Assembly: GCA_037176725.1 (NCBI GenBank)
Contig: JAZBRS010000054.1
Span: 13,968,001-14,032,000, forward strand
Direction: 5' to 3'
DNA: 64,000 nucleotides
Source of the DNA: Posidonia oceanica
Lineage: Eukaryota > Streptophyta > Magnoliopsida > Alismatales > Posidoniaceae
Below are positions 30,767 to 43,596 of this stretch, piece after piece. Each line of letters begins with the position of its first letter. The first letter of the stretch is position 1. Both the position numbers and the translations under genes were made by a program. The notes under the pieces were generated by a model, which saw nothing but the letters and a program-made list of their open reading frames with translations, was not told where the DNA came from and did no database searches.

Positions 30767-32946
30767 TCATAAAGCCTCTGAAGAGCTGGATAAAATCATG
30801 GAACTAACATTTACTCCACCTCTTACAGAAGAAAGTCGGTATTTTGACCATTCTACCAGACTTTTGCGATGAAGTGCATTCATCCGAATAAATGGCCGCT
30901 TTTGTTGAATTATTTTCTCTGCATTTTTCCAATCTTCAGCAACACCTAAAGTGACTAGAACTGCACACATAATGCAAACGCTTCGTCCATGGCCTGTTGC
31001 ATGCTCATGTCCATTAGCATTGTAATGACTTCAATAGACCGTCAAATATTAGACACAAAAAAACAGTTCAAACTGCAGGATCACAAGCTAATGTGTGCAT
31101 CATGGTTACAATATAAGTCACCTGAAAATACAGTTATTTTACATTTGAATGTATGCAGAAGTACTGTCTGTTCAGATGACTTTCTTGGCTTCCTCTTTTA
31201 CAGTTAATATATTCAACTTGAGCACTGGATAATTATGAAATAAGAAAGTCAAGAAGCAATGGTGCCTTCCTAGAATAAAGCAAATTCAACATCATCAACT
31301 ATAGAGATGATTTAGATTGTGAATGACAGAGATGCATAAAATCGATAAAGTTCAAGTGTAGTATCCACCAGCCAACATCCTCAACCGTATGAATGACTGA
31401 AAACATGTAACTTTGGCTCCATCTGGATTTAGTATCAAAACCACCAATATATAGAAAGGGAATTTTAAATATGGATGATCAGGTATTAATTTGAAATGGA
31501 AAATGAACAATGATCAAATCCAGGGATCATACATCAACTTCAACAGAAATTGTATAATAACTTCTAGATTTCCATCAGTCAAATAAAGCTATTTGAAAAT
31601 GGCAATGCCACAAAAAAGGATGTCTTTACAGGTTCCTTTTATCATCAGAAAGGACTACCTAAAAGTTCCGATAACATTATGCATTTATTTGTCCAGATGG
31701 TTTTCCTAGCTTCTTCATTTACAGTTACTTGAATCGTTTTGACACAGGTTTGTTATGAAACGAGAAAATTAAGAAGGCATGTTGCCTTCTTGCAACAAAG
31801 CACAACCAACATCATCAACCATGTAGATGATTAGGATTGTGGATAACAGAGAGACGAATAGATCAATAAAATTGATAAAGCCCTCAATGTGGATATCTCA
31901 ACAGCCGATGTCATCAAGCAAGAGCAAATTAACAGTCTTTTGCTCCACATGTATTTAGAATAGAAATCACCAGTTACAATAGGTAAGGTATGTTATAAAC
32001 AGGATTATTCTTAGTGGGTTATCAACTTCAAGAAAATTTGTAAAATAACTTTTGGGCTTCCCGTTGATCAAGAAAGCTATTTTAAAATGGTAGTGTCACG
32101 AAAGGTTACATCTTTAGAGGGTCTTTTTTTACCATTGGAAAAAAAACTATGCCCAATAGTTGCGATCTCAAATCAGTTGCGAAACTACATGCTAGTAATT
32201 GTGCCATTCCCCGGAGAAGTGAACCAAACATATGGAATATGAAGTCTTGCTGTATGTATGCATAGACAAAATTAGTAAGAGAAGTCCGACAGATAAATTG
32301 CTCATGAGCTAATTATTCTTGGTACTACTTACACAACTGTGATGGAATGAATAGAATCAAAATTTGAGAATAGTGACCAACTATTTAACAATAGAACGTG
32401 CTTACCATATGCACAGTGAATATATACTGGCTTATTCTGAGTTCTTTTCCTGCATGCCCAGTGCACAGCTGATTCAATATCCGCCGGTTGAGGGGCCCTC
32501 GTGTCCCAAGTGGCAATACATAAATAAGCGTTCTTGGAGAGAAAGGAGCTTCTTGGCAGCTCACATGTGCAATCTATGACAGCAGGGTCACCAGGTGGCA
32601 GATGATCGAAAACAGAAGGCCATCCACCAACATATAGACCTTCAGAGATCTCAGTATAGACAGGCTCCCTAATCTTCAATCTCCTCAGAAAAACAAATAT
32701 CCGAATGAAGACCAGGAACGGTGCGAATACTAACTTTGCCCAAAGAGGAAAGCTTCCATCAGAACTCTTACCCAAGAGAAGGGGAAGATTTATACACGGA
32801 TGGGATGCGATTGCAACCATCGATGCAATGATGGACGCATACAGTAGAGGTACAACCAGCAATTTCATTCCAAGGTTTCTTAGGTAAACAGACACTATGA
32901 ACAAAACAGTGGCCTTCAATGCCATCAATGCAGATATCCCCGCCAT
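30767..32946 (-). CDS. Dual-specificity-type protein phosphatase with N-terminal membrane segments, 2 exons, 255 aa
   Basis: Exon 1 is 32946-32406 and exon 2 is 30993-30767, joined by a GT-AG intron in phase 1. The start is the first ATG (MAGISALMALKATVLFIVSV). The first 95 residues or so contain two or three hydrophobic segments and a short loop, so it is probably a membrane protein. The conserved block ISEGLYVGGWPSV follows. The active-site P-loop, His-Cys-x5-Arg (HCAYGHGRSV), is built across the splice junction: exon 1 ends after the first base of the Gly codon. The general-acid Asp may be in IATWDTRAPQP. The family removes phosphate from protein Ser/Thr/Tyr or other phosphoesters via the Cys nucleophile; the substrate here is unknown. 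Both catalytic residues are intact, so it is probably functional. Confidence 0.88.
31165..32140. repeat. Diverged tandem duplication inside the phosphatase intron
   Basis: About 480 bases starting CAGATGACTTTCTTGGCTTC (about 31173) are repeated about 520 bases further on, starting CAGATGGTTTTCCTAGCTTC (about 31694). Shared landmarks in the same order include CAACATCATCAAC, GATAAAG, ATCAACTTCA, GAAAGCTATTT-like and the final CTTT(A)CAGG/CTTTAGAGG words. The intron (30994-32405) thus consists mainly of two copies of one segment. Confidence 0.72.
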
Positions 32947-33592
32947 ACTCTCTAATGTGCAGAGTACTCTATCCTTTTAACCTTCACCTTCCTCCAGAGA
33001 AAATGGTGGAGAAGAACAGCAAAGAAAATAAACATTGTCAAACAACAAAGACAACTTTTTTCTTCTTCAGCATATTCAAATTTACAGTGCACTAAAAACC
33101 CAAACAAAACTACACTCTTCCACAACCCCAACAATAAAAATGATGCCACTGAGAAAAAAAATAAGAAAAAAAACTACCACATGTAATTATGTAAAGGGCA
33201 TGTATACATCTCTAATGAGAACCTTCCAGTGTAAAATTCATATGGTGGAATAAAGAAACTAACTGGGTCCTAACTAATTCAGCAAAATACAGAAACAACT
33301 TACTCAAGAAATTAAGTCTTCCCTGGAGTTTCCGGAGCATTTTTCTGCAACGAATCGGTAGATGGCGCTCGCCCTCAAGAACACAGGAGGGACATTATCC
33401 TATTCCTTTTATTCTTCCCTTTCTTCACACGATTCCGGTGCCTTTAAAGTTGATTACGATTCACGTGAACTTGTACACGTGGCCACAAAGTTTCGTTCTC
33501 ACAAGTCGAGACCCATTTCAGTTGTAAATGTGTCGGGCTCAATCAGCCCATGCTCAGTAAAGGCTCGACCCAGTTTACATTCTCACGGTGCG
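32947..33592 (-). promoter_or_regulatory. Probable leader and promoter of the phosphatase gene
   Basis: On the minus strand a good donor (GTAAGTT, starting at 33303) and acceptors near 32995 suggest an intron in the 5' untranslated region. An 80-codon plus-strand frame at 33362-33601 overlaps this leader and has no family support. The hAT at 33593 sits just upstream. Confidence 0.4.
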
Positions 33593-34229
33593 GAGGTGTG
33601 AATGTGGTTCGATTCGAGGCAAAATCATAAATCAAATCATATAATTTGATTTATGGTTTAATTATTTAATAAAATATATAGAAAAAATAAAATATTAATA
33701 GTAAAAAATGAAAGAATATAATCAGATATAAGATAGAAAAAAAATTAAATAATATATTAAGTTATTAATCCACAACCACAACAAGTCAACCACAATCAAA
33801 CATAATTTTAGTAAAAGAATAACATTGTCTGTTCATCCTTGTTACAAGGCCATTGAAGGAGAAATAACAATCAAAGTCGAACAGTTGAACCAAAGTATCC
33901 TGTCTGTTGGTCCTTGTTACAAGGCTATTGAAGGAGAAATAACAAGTGAACAACCACAACCAAGGAGAACAACCAAATATAAGAAAGTGAAACAAATAAC
34001 AGTTGAATTACAACCACAACCACAATCAAACATAAGAAAGTGAAAGAATAAAAACAAATAACAATAACCACGGTCATGTAAGGAGAAAGCAACCTTTTAC
34101 AATTACACATTCTTCTTCCCATCTTCACTCTCCATAATGACTACAAGAGAAATCATGTGAAGATGTTAATTATTTTAAAAGATCATTCATATAAATAAAA
34201 TAAACATAGAAAGAACAAAAGAAATTGAA

Positions 34230-36232
34230 TTACCTAATTTCTCCAAGTTCTTCAAACTTCTCTTCAACATGAAGTTCCAAATGAATGTCTCTTATCCAAT
34301 CTTCTATGCATACCAAGTATTCCACAATTTTAGGAGTTAAAGAACTTCTAAAATGATCAAGTTTATGATCACCTAAGCTAAATGCTAATTCTGAAGCCCC
34401 GGTAGAAACAGGAAGTGCCATGACATCCTTTGTCATTTTAGAAAGTATTGGGTAATTACTTGCATTTATTTTCTACTAAGTCAAAATATAAAAAGAAGGA
34501 TTATCCTTTTCAAGACTTTTTTCTAGATACTTATTTCGGATTTGGAATTTTTGTTCTCTTCCTCTTCTAATTTCTTCTTAAATAGAGCTTTATTCTCTAC
34601 ATTCTCTTCTATCTCATAAGCATCCAAGAAATCTAAAATTGCTTGTTCTTTACAAGGTGGACTTGTACATGTATGAAACTTTTCATAGGGTTCAAATAAA
34701 AGTTGCATTCTCTCATTGATCATTGTCAACAATTCATTGTCTTCATCATACACCCTTTCAAAACAAAACTTAACATACCTCACTCTGTAGTGAGGATCCA
34801 ACACAATTGTAGCTACTAGCATAAAATTAACTTTATCAAGTTTTCTCGAATACTTGTCAAATTTAGCAAGCATCTTTATAGCCATAGTACTCAAATATGA
34901 ATCACTATGTTTACACCAAGTATTTAGAAGGCCTTCAATCTTGCAAAATTCATCAAAGTAACAACTGGAAGAAACATGCAAGCTAGAAGACAATGTTTTA
35001 GTAGCATCAAAGGAATGCTTCAGAAATTTAGTTAGAACCCGAGCATTATCCCAATCCTTACTAGTTGGGAGTTTCGAATTGAGCTCATATTTAAATGATA
35101 GTTCTTATTCCTCTATTCTTTCAAATGCCTTTTGAAATTTAAAAGCACAATCCAACATAAGATATGTAGAGTTCCACCTAGTTGGAACATCAAGACATAA
35201 TGTAGATTTGCAAGCTATTCCTTCTAGCTCTACACAAGATTTAAAATGTTGTGCTCTTTGAGGTGAACTTTTAACATATTTCACTGAAGCACGTATTGCA
35301 CTTGTAGAGTCTTGTATCTCATACATGTCATCTTTAACAATTAAATTTAAGATATGTGCACAACATCTCAAGTGAAAAAACTTACCATCTAGTACAAGCT
35401 TCTTCTTTTTAGAAAATTGTTTCTTCAAATAGTCAATTACAACAACATTGGAACTAGCATTATCCATAATTATTGCAAAGACGTTATCTATTCCCCAATC
35501 AAGGAGGCACAACTCAATGGTTTTACCAATTTCTTTGCCCTTATGACTATGAATTATACAAAAGTTTATGATTTTCTTGTGTAATTTTCAATTATCATCA
35601 ATGAAATGGGCTGTGAGACACAAATAAGAAACATTCTGTATTGATGTCCAAGTGTCCGTAGCAAGGTAAATCCCAAACTTGGAGTTAGCTACAATAGATT
35701 TCAACTTTTTCTTTTCACTCTCATGAAGCTTTATCAAATCTCTAACTACGGGAACAGGTATAAACTTAGGTTGTGCAACAAACATGAATTGACGAAATCC
35801 TAGACGTTCAATAAAACTAAATGGCAATTCATCCATGACAATCATTCTAGCAAATGCCTCTCTACTTTTTTCTTAATCAAATCTCCAAGAAATGAGTTCT
35901 GGTTGTGCAACATTAAATGCCAAAAACTTTTGTTTCTTATCATGTGATGAATTCTTAGGCCATTTACTAACATGACCACGCAATGTACTAGTAGCAGAGG
36001 AAGAAGCATAATATGAACAACAGTAATTGAATTTTACCCTTTTTACAGTGCCAGCATTATCCTTTTCTTTGCTGAAGTGTTTCCACACATCGGACTTTGT
36101 CTTACAAGGCCTTTTCTTGGAAACTTTAGCTTTAGAAGATGGAATAACCTCATCAGTGGTTCTTTCCTTTGAGGTGTCATGTTCATTGTCATTGATTGGA
36201 TTGCTTCCACTATTATCTTCAATGCTTGCCAT
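34230..36232 (-). pseudogene. hAT transposase, zinc-finger BED/RICESLEEPER-like, broken
   Basis: The start ATG at 36232 opens an acidic leader and a BED-type finger (SDVWKHFSKEK) whose last metal ligand appears lost (HVSKWP where Cys is expected). Next come RLGFRQFMFVAQPKFIPV, the DTWTS block (about 35650) and DNASSN with CAHILNLIV (about 35460-35330). LDVPTRWNSTYLMLD follows (about 35180), then a middle region with LDPHYRVRYVKFCF (about 34790). The C-terminal dimerisation block is ALPVSTGASELAFS...FRSSLTPKIVEYLVCIEDWIR (34430-34270). The order is complete for the family, but stops and frameshifts separate at least five pieces. Confidence 0.82.
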
Positions 36233-36599
36233 CTACAAAAAAGCATTAAAAGGATCAAACATTGTATTCACAGAATAACCTCACTCCAACAACAAACAGC
36301 AAATAGTTGGTCCAACTAAATCTGCAGTAAGTATAACTAAATTTGTAGTCACTGAATAGAGGTGTTTTTATTTTTTTTGCACCAACTTAGGTCTTCTTAT
36401 TCAGTAGTAGCCAGTAAGTATAACTATATAAGAGAAAGATGAAATGCAAGTGAATGAAAGAAAGTAAGAAACTACCTCCATTGGAGAAGTAACACTATTT
36501 GTGGAAAGCCTTTTTGGAGAAGTGTCCTACGACGTAGGGCAGTGGCCGATGGAGGAGGAAGTCTGACGTGGGGCGGTGGCTGGTGGAGGAGGAAGTCCA

Positions 36600-36890
36600 G
36601 TGTGGGGCGGTCTAACGTCCGGCAAGAATACTAGAGAGGAAGAGGGAGTCTGGAGGTGAGACCAATGTGGAGGAGTCAGGAGTGGAGGAAGAGGGAAGAG
36701 GAAGAGGGAGTCTAGTGGGCGAGACTGCCATGGAGGAAAAGGGAAGAGGATGAGGGAGTCTGGTACTCTGGTGGGCAAGATCGACGTGGAGGAGTTAGGA
36801 GTGGAGGAAGAGGGAAGAGGAATAGGATGAGACTGGCGTGGAGGAGTCAGGAGTGGAGGAAGAGGGACGAGGAATAGGGCAAGACCGGTG
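36600..36890. repeat. Minisatellite in the hAT 5' region (GTGGAGGAGTCAGGAGTGG-like)
   Basis: Three to four imperfect copies of a unit with GAGGAGTCAGGAGTGGAGG and AGAGGGAAGAGG words. It lies upstream of the transposase start on the element's strand, in its promoter or leader. Confidence 0.75.
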
Positions 36891-37375
36891 TCCTGATCTA
36901 GTGATCTCCGGCCGTCCAACGTGGAGTGGTGGCTGATGACTAGTTCTCACGGAGAGATCTAAGATCTCATCATCTCAGTTCTCACGAAGAGGAAGAGGAA
37001 GAGTGAAGGTAAGAAGGCGAGGCGGCGTGATGATAAATAGGGTTAGTCCTCACTCTTCACTTGTTAGATGATAGATACTTTATACTTAGGTAGTTAGGTA
37101 ACCTAACTTAGGTTTATATTCTTTTAAATATTTAATATACATATTAACATATATAACCGATATTGGCTTCGGCTCGATTAAACCGCCACGGAAACCACAA
37201 ACCGAACCATATGGTTCGGTTTAGAAATATTTCAAACCAAACTGAACCACTGTATTTGAAAATTCGAACTGAACCACTAAAAATGGTTTGGTTCGATTTG
37301 GTTAACCGGTTTGGGTGCCCACCCCTAGCTGTGTGGATCGTCCAAGTTCCTTGCGTGTACGAAACGAGCTACATG

Positions 37376-40300
37376 TGTTGACACCCCATTTTGACAGACT
37401 GAATCGATTGAAATCTTCTGGTGGCTTCTGAACCCAAACCTAGGCCCAAACCCGCACCTTTCCTTTCTTCTTTCCCCTCAAAATAAGCCCAAACTCAACC
37501 TAAGATTACACCCCTTTCCCGAATCCAAAAACTACCCAAAAATCATAGGAAAACTCACCCTTCCTAACTTAGCAAACCCACCAAAGAGCCCTCAAAATTT
37601 CAAATCAAAACCACTCCCAAAAACCCCAGAAAACTTAGGCAAAACTACCCTTTTTCTACACCTCAAAACCCTTCCAAAACTTTCTCAAAATCAAACCGAA
37701 ACCTTGGGACCAACACTAGGGACCATAGGCCACACACCCACCAAAACTCACCCCTTTTCGAAGCCTCTAAACCCTCCTCTTGCCCAAATTATCCTTTTCT
37801 CTCTCTTGGATTATTCTTTTCTCTCTCCTCTCTCTCTCCTGATTATCCTCCTTCTTTACACCTCCTTTTCTCCCTCTTTTTTGTCTGGCTGTGGGCCCCC
37901 CTCGTGCTCCTATCTGTTCTCAATCTTATTCCTATTTTTATCGTATTTTTACCATTTTCTTTGATTTTCAAAAAATTATTTTCCTTCAACTCCTCTCTTT
38001 CCTATTTGTTCCTCCATTTCTCCCTTTTCCTCTCCTTTCTAATTTCCTCTTCTCTTCTCTTACTAAACCCCTAAAAATCTTTGAAAAACCTTCAAAATTC
38101 TGAAACAAAAGGAAAACAAACCAAAACCCTAAGAAAAATAATTAAAAAACATTAAACAAACAATTAAGAATCTAAACCTAACTAAATCTAGCCAAAATGG
38201 GAAACCAAGAATGCAACTAAAAGAAAATGCGAAACAAACCAAAATGCTATAAAATCGAGTAAAAAACCAAAATATAATCAAAACAAACCAAAAGTAAAAA
38301 TCTCATTAAAAATAATAAAAAAACAAATCCTACAAAAGAAGAAAACAATCAAGAATACTAAGACAAGTAATTAAAACAAATCTTAACTTAACAAATCTAA
38401 AAGAAACATTTAAAACCTAATGCAAGCCTAAAAAATTTAATTAGAAAAGAAAAAAGGGAAAGCTTAACAAGAGAAAACTTAACTAAAAATATTAAAAGGA
38501 TTTAACAAACAAAATCAAAAGCAATTTAAAAAACTTAAGCAAAAATCCAAAAAAACTAAAAAACTAAAACTCCTCCTAACTAATTAAAAAAAATCCATTA
38601 AAAGGCCTAATTAAAAATCCCAACACTCAATTAAAAACTTAACAAGGAGAACTTAACTAAAAAACAATTAAAAAATGTAGCAAACATTTAAACCAAATCA
38701 AAAACAATTTAAAGAAAACTTAAATCCTAAAAACTTAAATGAAAACTAAAAATCCTTCTAACCCTAATTAACTTAAAAATAATCTTTAAAAACCTAATTA
38801 AAACATCCTAACTTAACAAATAACCACTCTAAATTGTTTTCAAAACTTTTCATCCTTTTTCTATTTTTATTTTAATTTTTTTTTCTTTTTCTTCCCTTCC
38901 TTCCCCTTCTTTCTTTCTTCTTCCTTATTTTTCTTTTCCATTTTTTTCTGGCCCGGCCCACTAACCCCTCTCCTCCTTCATTTTCTTTCTTTTTTTTCTT
39001 TTTTCCCGCGCACCTGAGGCCCGGTCCACGACCCAGCGCTTCTCCTCCTCCCTCCTTCCTCTCCCGCTTCCTTCCTCTCTGTTTTTCTTTCTTTTTCTTA
39101 CACAACCAGCTTTCATCAGTCGACAACGCATCGTCCTCTCCTGGCCGTCCTTGCGCGCCGCACGTCGTCTGCCCAGGCCGGACCAGCACGCGTCGCCTGC
39201 CTCAGCCGTGCGTCTGCCACCACCCATTCCGGCAATTAATTGTCGCCGCTCCTGCAGATGAAAACCAGACAAAACCTAGTAGAAACCAGTAGCTCCAACA
39301 CCAGAAACATCAACCCTTCACTGCCCAAGACCTCGACCCTCTTCCTTGAGCAATCCCCAGCCGGAGAACCCAAGAATTCACCTCCTTTCTCTGCCAGAAA
39401 AACCACATTTTTCCTCTCCTTCAGCCCACTGCAAACCAGAACCAGAACCTGAAACATCTTCCAAATCTCTCCGAATTCGTCCCCCAATCTCACCCAAACC
39501 TCCAGTGTCCTTCCCCTTCCTTCCACGCCCGAAACCATCCCAGCATTTCCCCCCGAACACCTTGAAACTACAACAGAACCCAACTCCCACTTCCTTTGAA
39601 ATTTCCAACACCACAGGCCTCCACTTCGTCCCAAATTCCAGCACCCAATTCTCTGAAACACTAGCTTTCTAACACACCTAAGCTTCACCTTCAACCCTCA
39701 CCATAGATCAAACCAACCATTACAAACACCTGCCACACTTTCTGATCCAGAAATCCACCATCAGCAAACTCCCTCTCCAGCAATCCACGACCCAACCTAA
39801 ACCCTTCCACCCACTCACCAAGCATCCAGGAGCCTACCGACAGCCTCCACTTGATCTAGAGAGCAACAGCCCTCACTCCCTGCCTCCGGCAGTCAGTACT
39901 GAACCCAAAACTGCCGCTTCTTCCTCCGGTCTTCGAAGCTGCCTTCCAACCGTTCAGCGAGCACCAGAACAACGCGTGGAGTAGATCCAGACGTCCGCAA
40001 ACCACCAGCGACGTCTCCAGCAGCTGGACGGACCTCGCCGCCATCTGCTGAAACAGCCCACGTCGGGGGGGACTTCTCAGCCAGCAAAATAGGTAATTTT
40101 CTTTCCCTGTAGACTAATCTTCCCTCCCTCTAGCTTCCTAGCCCCTTAGACTAGGGTTTTGCCACCTCTGCACCAAAGTCAGCGCCGCCGTCTTTTCTTC
40201 TTCTCCGGCGAGCTCCGGACAAGACCCACCGCTCCAGTTAGCAGAAAACACTTCTGATCGTCGTCCGAGGTCCGCACGAGCTCCAGGAGCGCGCCCCTAC

Positions 40301-43132
40301 CCTCAGATCGCTCCCTCGTCGCGCCGATCGTCCGGTCGACCTCCTCCTGGTCTGCCGACCTCCAACGTCTTCTCCGGCCTGCTCCAGGCACTGTCACGGC
40401 TCCCCGACGCAGCCCAGACCTTCGTCTACCTCTGGTGAAGCTCGCCGTCGCGCCCGCGCGTCCCCAACAGCCCCCCTCCGCCAGTCATGGCCACTGGTAG
40501 CCCTGTGCTACAGTGCCATGGCCGTTGGCTATTACTATTCATTTATTTTCTGTTAGCTAAGCTATTTTATTACTAAATTGCATTTTCGGTCTCTGCTTTC
40601 ACTTTATCACATTTTGGTTCTGCCTCTGTTTAAGATTGATTTAATTTCGCATTTAAATCTTATGAAATTGCATGGAAAACTTAAAAAATCAATTTCATGT
40701 TAGTCCTGGCACAATGTTTCTCTTCAGTGTTTTCTTTAAGTTCCAGTCCTCTAGCTTTATACTATTGCATGTTAGTCCTTCTGATATTAATCTGATTTAA
40801 TGCACATATTTTACCTTGGTGTATTGCATTTATAGTCCTTGTTAGTTTTCTTATTTGCACTTTAGTCCTCTGGTCTGTTAACTTAGGTATTTATTTTTCA
40901 ATTTTCTTTACTGTATTGCATCATTTCCCTCATATTATCTGATTTTTGCATATAGGTCCTTCCTCATGCACAGTATGTATTTAAATGCATGTTTAGCTTA
41001 TAAAATTGCATTTTTGACCCTGCATGTTTGAAAAGCTGCATATAGGCCCATGTTTGCATTCCCAAACCACTCAGACCCCTGTTTTGCTGGAAAAATTGCA
41101 TTTTAAACCCTATTGATTTCAAAATTGCATATCGATTTACCATTCGATTTCAAGACTTGTCTTGATGTATGGCTACCCTGAAAATTTGCATTTTGAACCC
41201 TACGTTTTGTAAAATTGCATTCAGGCCGTCTGTTTCCCAAAAACCTTGCGTAAAAGCCTCTAACTTTTCAAAATCCTTGCATTCAGACCCCCATCTTTTC
41301 AAAATTGCATATAAGTCCCCAGTTTTCTGAAGAATCATCCCTAAGTCTTCTCTTGCATTCTGCATGCATTACATTCATGCATTCTTGCATCTGGCATCTC
41401 TCGCACACACTTAAGTATGTCTAGCTCCCTGAATATGGGAGGACCCGTTTTGCACGCCCTTAGGTCCTCTTTTACACTTAGATCTTATCTTCTCCCCTGT
41501 TCTGGCCTCCTACCTTGAAGTCTGGGTATTTTTAGATCCGGCCGTTGGATCTTCTCAACTAAGCTACCTGGGCGACCCCGGCGGAGCGCTCTTCAGCATG
41601 GACCAATCAGATTTCAGATCAGACTTCAGATTTCCAAGGTAAGTCCTCTTGAACTTCGGCAGCATCTTTTGCATATCATTCGCATTGCATGGCTTTTACG
41701 CGCTCTTTGCCGCTTTGTTTCTCACACCGTTTTGCGTGCCAGCTTTGTTTCTCACACCGTTTTGCATGCCAGCTTTGTTTCTCACACCGTTTTGCGTGCC
41801 AACTTTGTTTCTCGCACCATTTTGCATGCCAGTTTTGTTTCTCGCATCGTTTTGTGTGCCACTTTGTTTCTTGCACCGTTTTGCGTGCCAACTTTGTTTC
41901 TCGCATCGTTTTACGTGCCGCTTTGTTTCTTGCACCGTTTTGCGTGCCAGCTTTGTTTCTCTCACCGTTTTGCATGCCCGACTTTGTTTCCTGCACCGTT
42001 TTGTGTGCCCGCTTTGTTTCTTGCACCGTTTTGCGTGTCCGACTTTGTTTCTTGCACCGTTTTGCGTGCCAATTTGGTTTCTTACACCGTTTTGCGTGCC
42101 GACTTTGTTTCTTGCACTATTTTAATTCTCGCTTTGTTTCATGCACCGTTTTGCATGCCCGCTTTGTTTCTTGCATCGTTTTGCATGCCGACTTTGTTTC
42201 TTGCACCGTTTTACGTGCCTCACTTATTTCTTGCGCCGTTTTGCGTGTCTCGCTTGTTTCTTACACCGTTCTGCATGCCGACTTTGTTTTTCGCACTGTT
42301 TTATGTTCTTGCTGTGTTTCTCCCACCGTTTTACGTTCTTGCTTCGTTTCTCGCATCGTTTTGCGTGTCGACTTCGTTTCTCGCACCGTTTTGTGTGTCG
42401 GCTTTGTTTCTCGCACCGTTTTGCGTGTTTTATGTTATTTCCTCTCGCATGTCGCCCGCATTGCCTGTTTTCGCCGTTGTTTTGTTTTATCGCCTGCATT
42501 TCCATTAGGGCAGTGATGCTTACTGCCTGGAGTTCTCACGAGCCAGGTTTCGCCCGATTCGGAACACAGACAGCGTTGCTGAGCGCTTAGGTTGCACGTT
42601 TACTTCCTTGCATCGTCTTTCATCACTTAGAGCACACCTTTGAGCATTTAGACAGGCATTCATTGGCACTTAGGCATTCAAAGTCTGCATTTCCCTGCAT
42701 ATGCGAGCGTAAGCCTAGAAAGACCGATTCTCGGGCGTGTCGGGGGTGCCTAACACCTTCCCCGCGCGTAACAGGAGTCCTTACCCTCTCTTGGCCCGCA
42801 ATGACCATATTGCCCTTGTCCTAGGCACAAGTCACATCATTTGCATTCATTTGCATCTTATTTCTTTTGCATTGCTTTGCTTTGCATCTTTTGCTTGGTT
42901 TTGCGTGATTATTCGCGCATTTCCCCGGTTTTCCTCGTCTTTCGATTTAATAGACTTGGTGGCGACTCCGATTTTGTCTTATCTTCTTCTTTCTTCTCCT
43001 TTTCCCTTTTTTAAATGTTTTCGAGTTAAGTCTTCCTTCTCGGACATAGCCGCTAATAGTGAGCCTGATTCTGATCGGTGCACGCGAGCTTTGGCAGTGT
43101 GCATAGACGATCTAAACACCGGGATTACTACA
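37376..43132 (+). repeat. Solo LTR, 5757 bp, of a very-long-LTR family (copy 1)
   Basis: It begins TGTTGACACC, ends GGGATTACTACA, and is flanked on both sides by ACATG (37371-37375 and 43133-43137). No primer site, gag, pol or second LTR follows, so it is a solo LTR left by recombination between two LTRs. From 5' to 3' it has an A-rich block (about 38100-38830), a pyrimidine block, a GC-rich block (39000-40450), a T-rich block and a 30-bp repeat array (41710-42434). The last part is a conserved tail of about 630 bp. Very long LTRs are known in the Ogre/Tat lineage of Ty3/gypsy; assignment there is an inference. None of the frames inside looks like a gene. Confidence 0.9.
41710..42434 (+). repeat. 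30-bp tandem repeat array (about 24 units) in solo LTR copy 1
   Basis: The unit is approximately TTTGTTTCTC-ACACCGTTTT-GCGTGCCAGC, spaced 29-31 bases apart. Because 30 is a multiple of three, long open frames of 148-279 codons with a 10-residue repeat run through it on both strands; they are by-products of the repeat. There is no variable spacer between units. Confidence 0.95.
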
Positions 43133-43137
43133 ACATG

Positions 43138-43596
43138 CAAAGAATGAGAAGTCTTCCTTTGCTTAACTCACTTTCATTTGTTCCATGGGCAAAAGAAAAG
43201 ATGAAAAAAATAAGCATGGATGAAAGCAATGTGAGAATAATCTAGCGCATAATATTTGTTTAAATTGATATATATGAATCCACGCTCAAGTAGGAGGAAA
43301 TTCCTTTGAAAATTTTATCAATAATAATCCATTATTGACTTCGAATATGGATTTAAACTTTGGTCTCTTTGAATGCAAGGAGGCAAGGAAATCAACTGAA
43401 TCATGAGTTCATGTTCAACGAACACAACATGTTATCTTATAATAAATGACACAACCTCAAGTTTATCAATTCGACTGAATCTTGTTGACCAATTCCAGAC
43501 TACCTCATTTCATAAATTAACAAAAAACAAAAACAAAAATGCACAAGTTACAATAGCACGATCACAAGGATCATAACATTGTATGAGTGTAATTGG
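43138..43596. other. Spacer between solo LTR 1 and the copia element
   Basis: AT-rich sequence without a recognised gene or transposon end. With the LTR and the neighbouring hAT removed, it continues the flank seen at 37335-37375. Confidence 0.5.

Larger units (their letters stand above)
33593..37326 (-). mobile_element. hAT transposon (RICESLEEPER-type), about 3.7 kb
   Basis: The right end, read on the minus strand, begins TAGGGGTGGGCACC and is followed inward by AACC-rich subterminal words. The left end begins about GAGGTGTGAATGTGG. Flanking bases ACGGTGCG (33585-33592) and GCTGTGTG (37327-37334) agree at five of eight positions, so the target duplication is decayed and the left boundary could be off by a few bases. 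A broken transposase gene lies inside. Two 50-bp direct repeats (33827-33876 and 33901-33950, core CCTTGTTACAAGGC) are subterminal at the left side. Confidence 0.7.

Noticed and set aside
33362..33601. 80-codon plus-strand frame
   Set aside because: No family similarity; lies antisense to the probable leader of the phosphatase gene and ends just past the hAT edge.
36527..36919. 130-codon Pro/Ser-rich minus-strand frame upstream of the hAT transposase
   Set aside because: Composition follows the minisatellite at 36600-36890; no domain.
39236..40397. Several frames of 60-150 codons in GC-rich DNA
   Set aside because: They lie within the solo LTR GC-rich block, overlap on both strands and are not preserved in copy 2.
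41710..42434. Possible CRISPR-like array
   Set aside because: Units are contiguous with no unique spacers, and the setting is a plant LTR.
41649..42590. Long overlapping frames (up to 279 codons) on both strands in solo LTR 1
   Set aside because: They arise because a 30-bp repeat keeps any frame open. Protein sequence is a 10-residue repeat in three phases, with no start context or family.
42623..42808. 61-codon minus-strand frame that is the same in both solo LTRs (also 61151-61336)
   Set aside because: The identity reflects the conserved LTR tail as DNA; no start context, domain or codon-level signal supports a protein.
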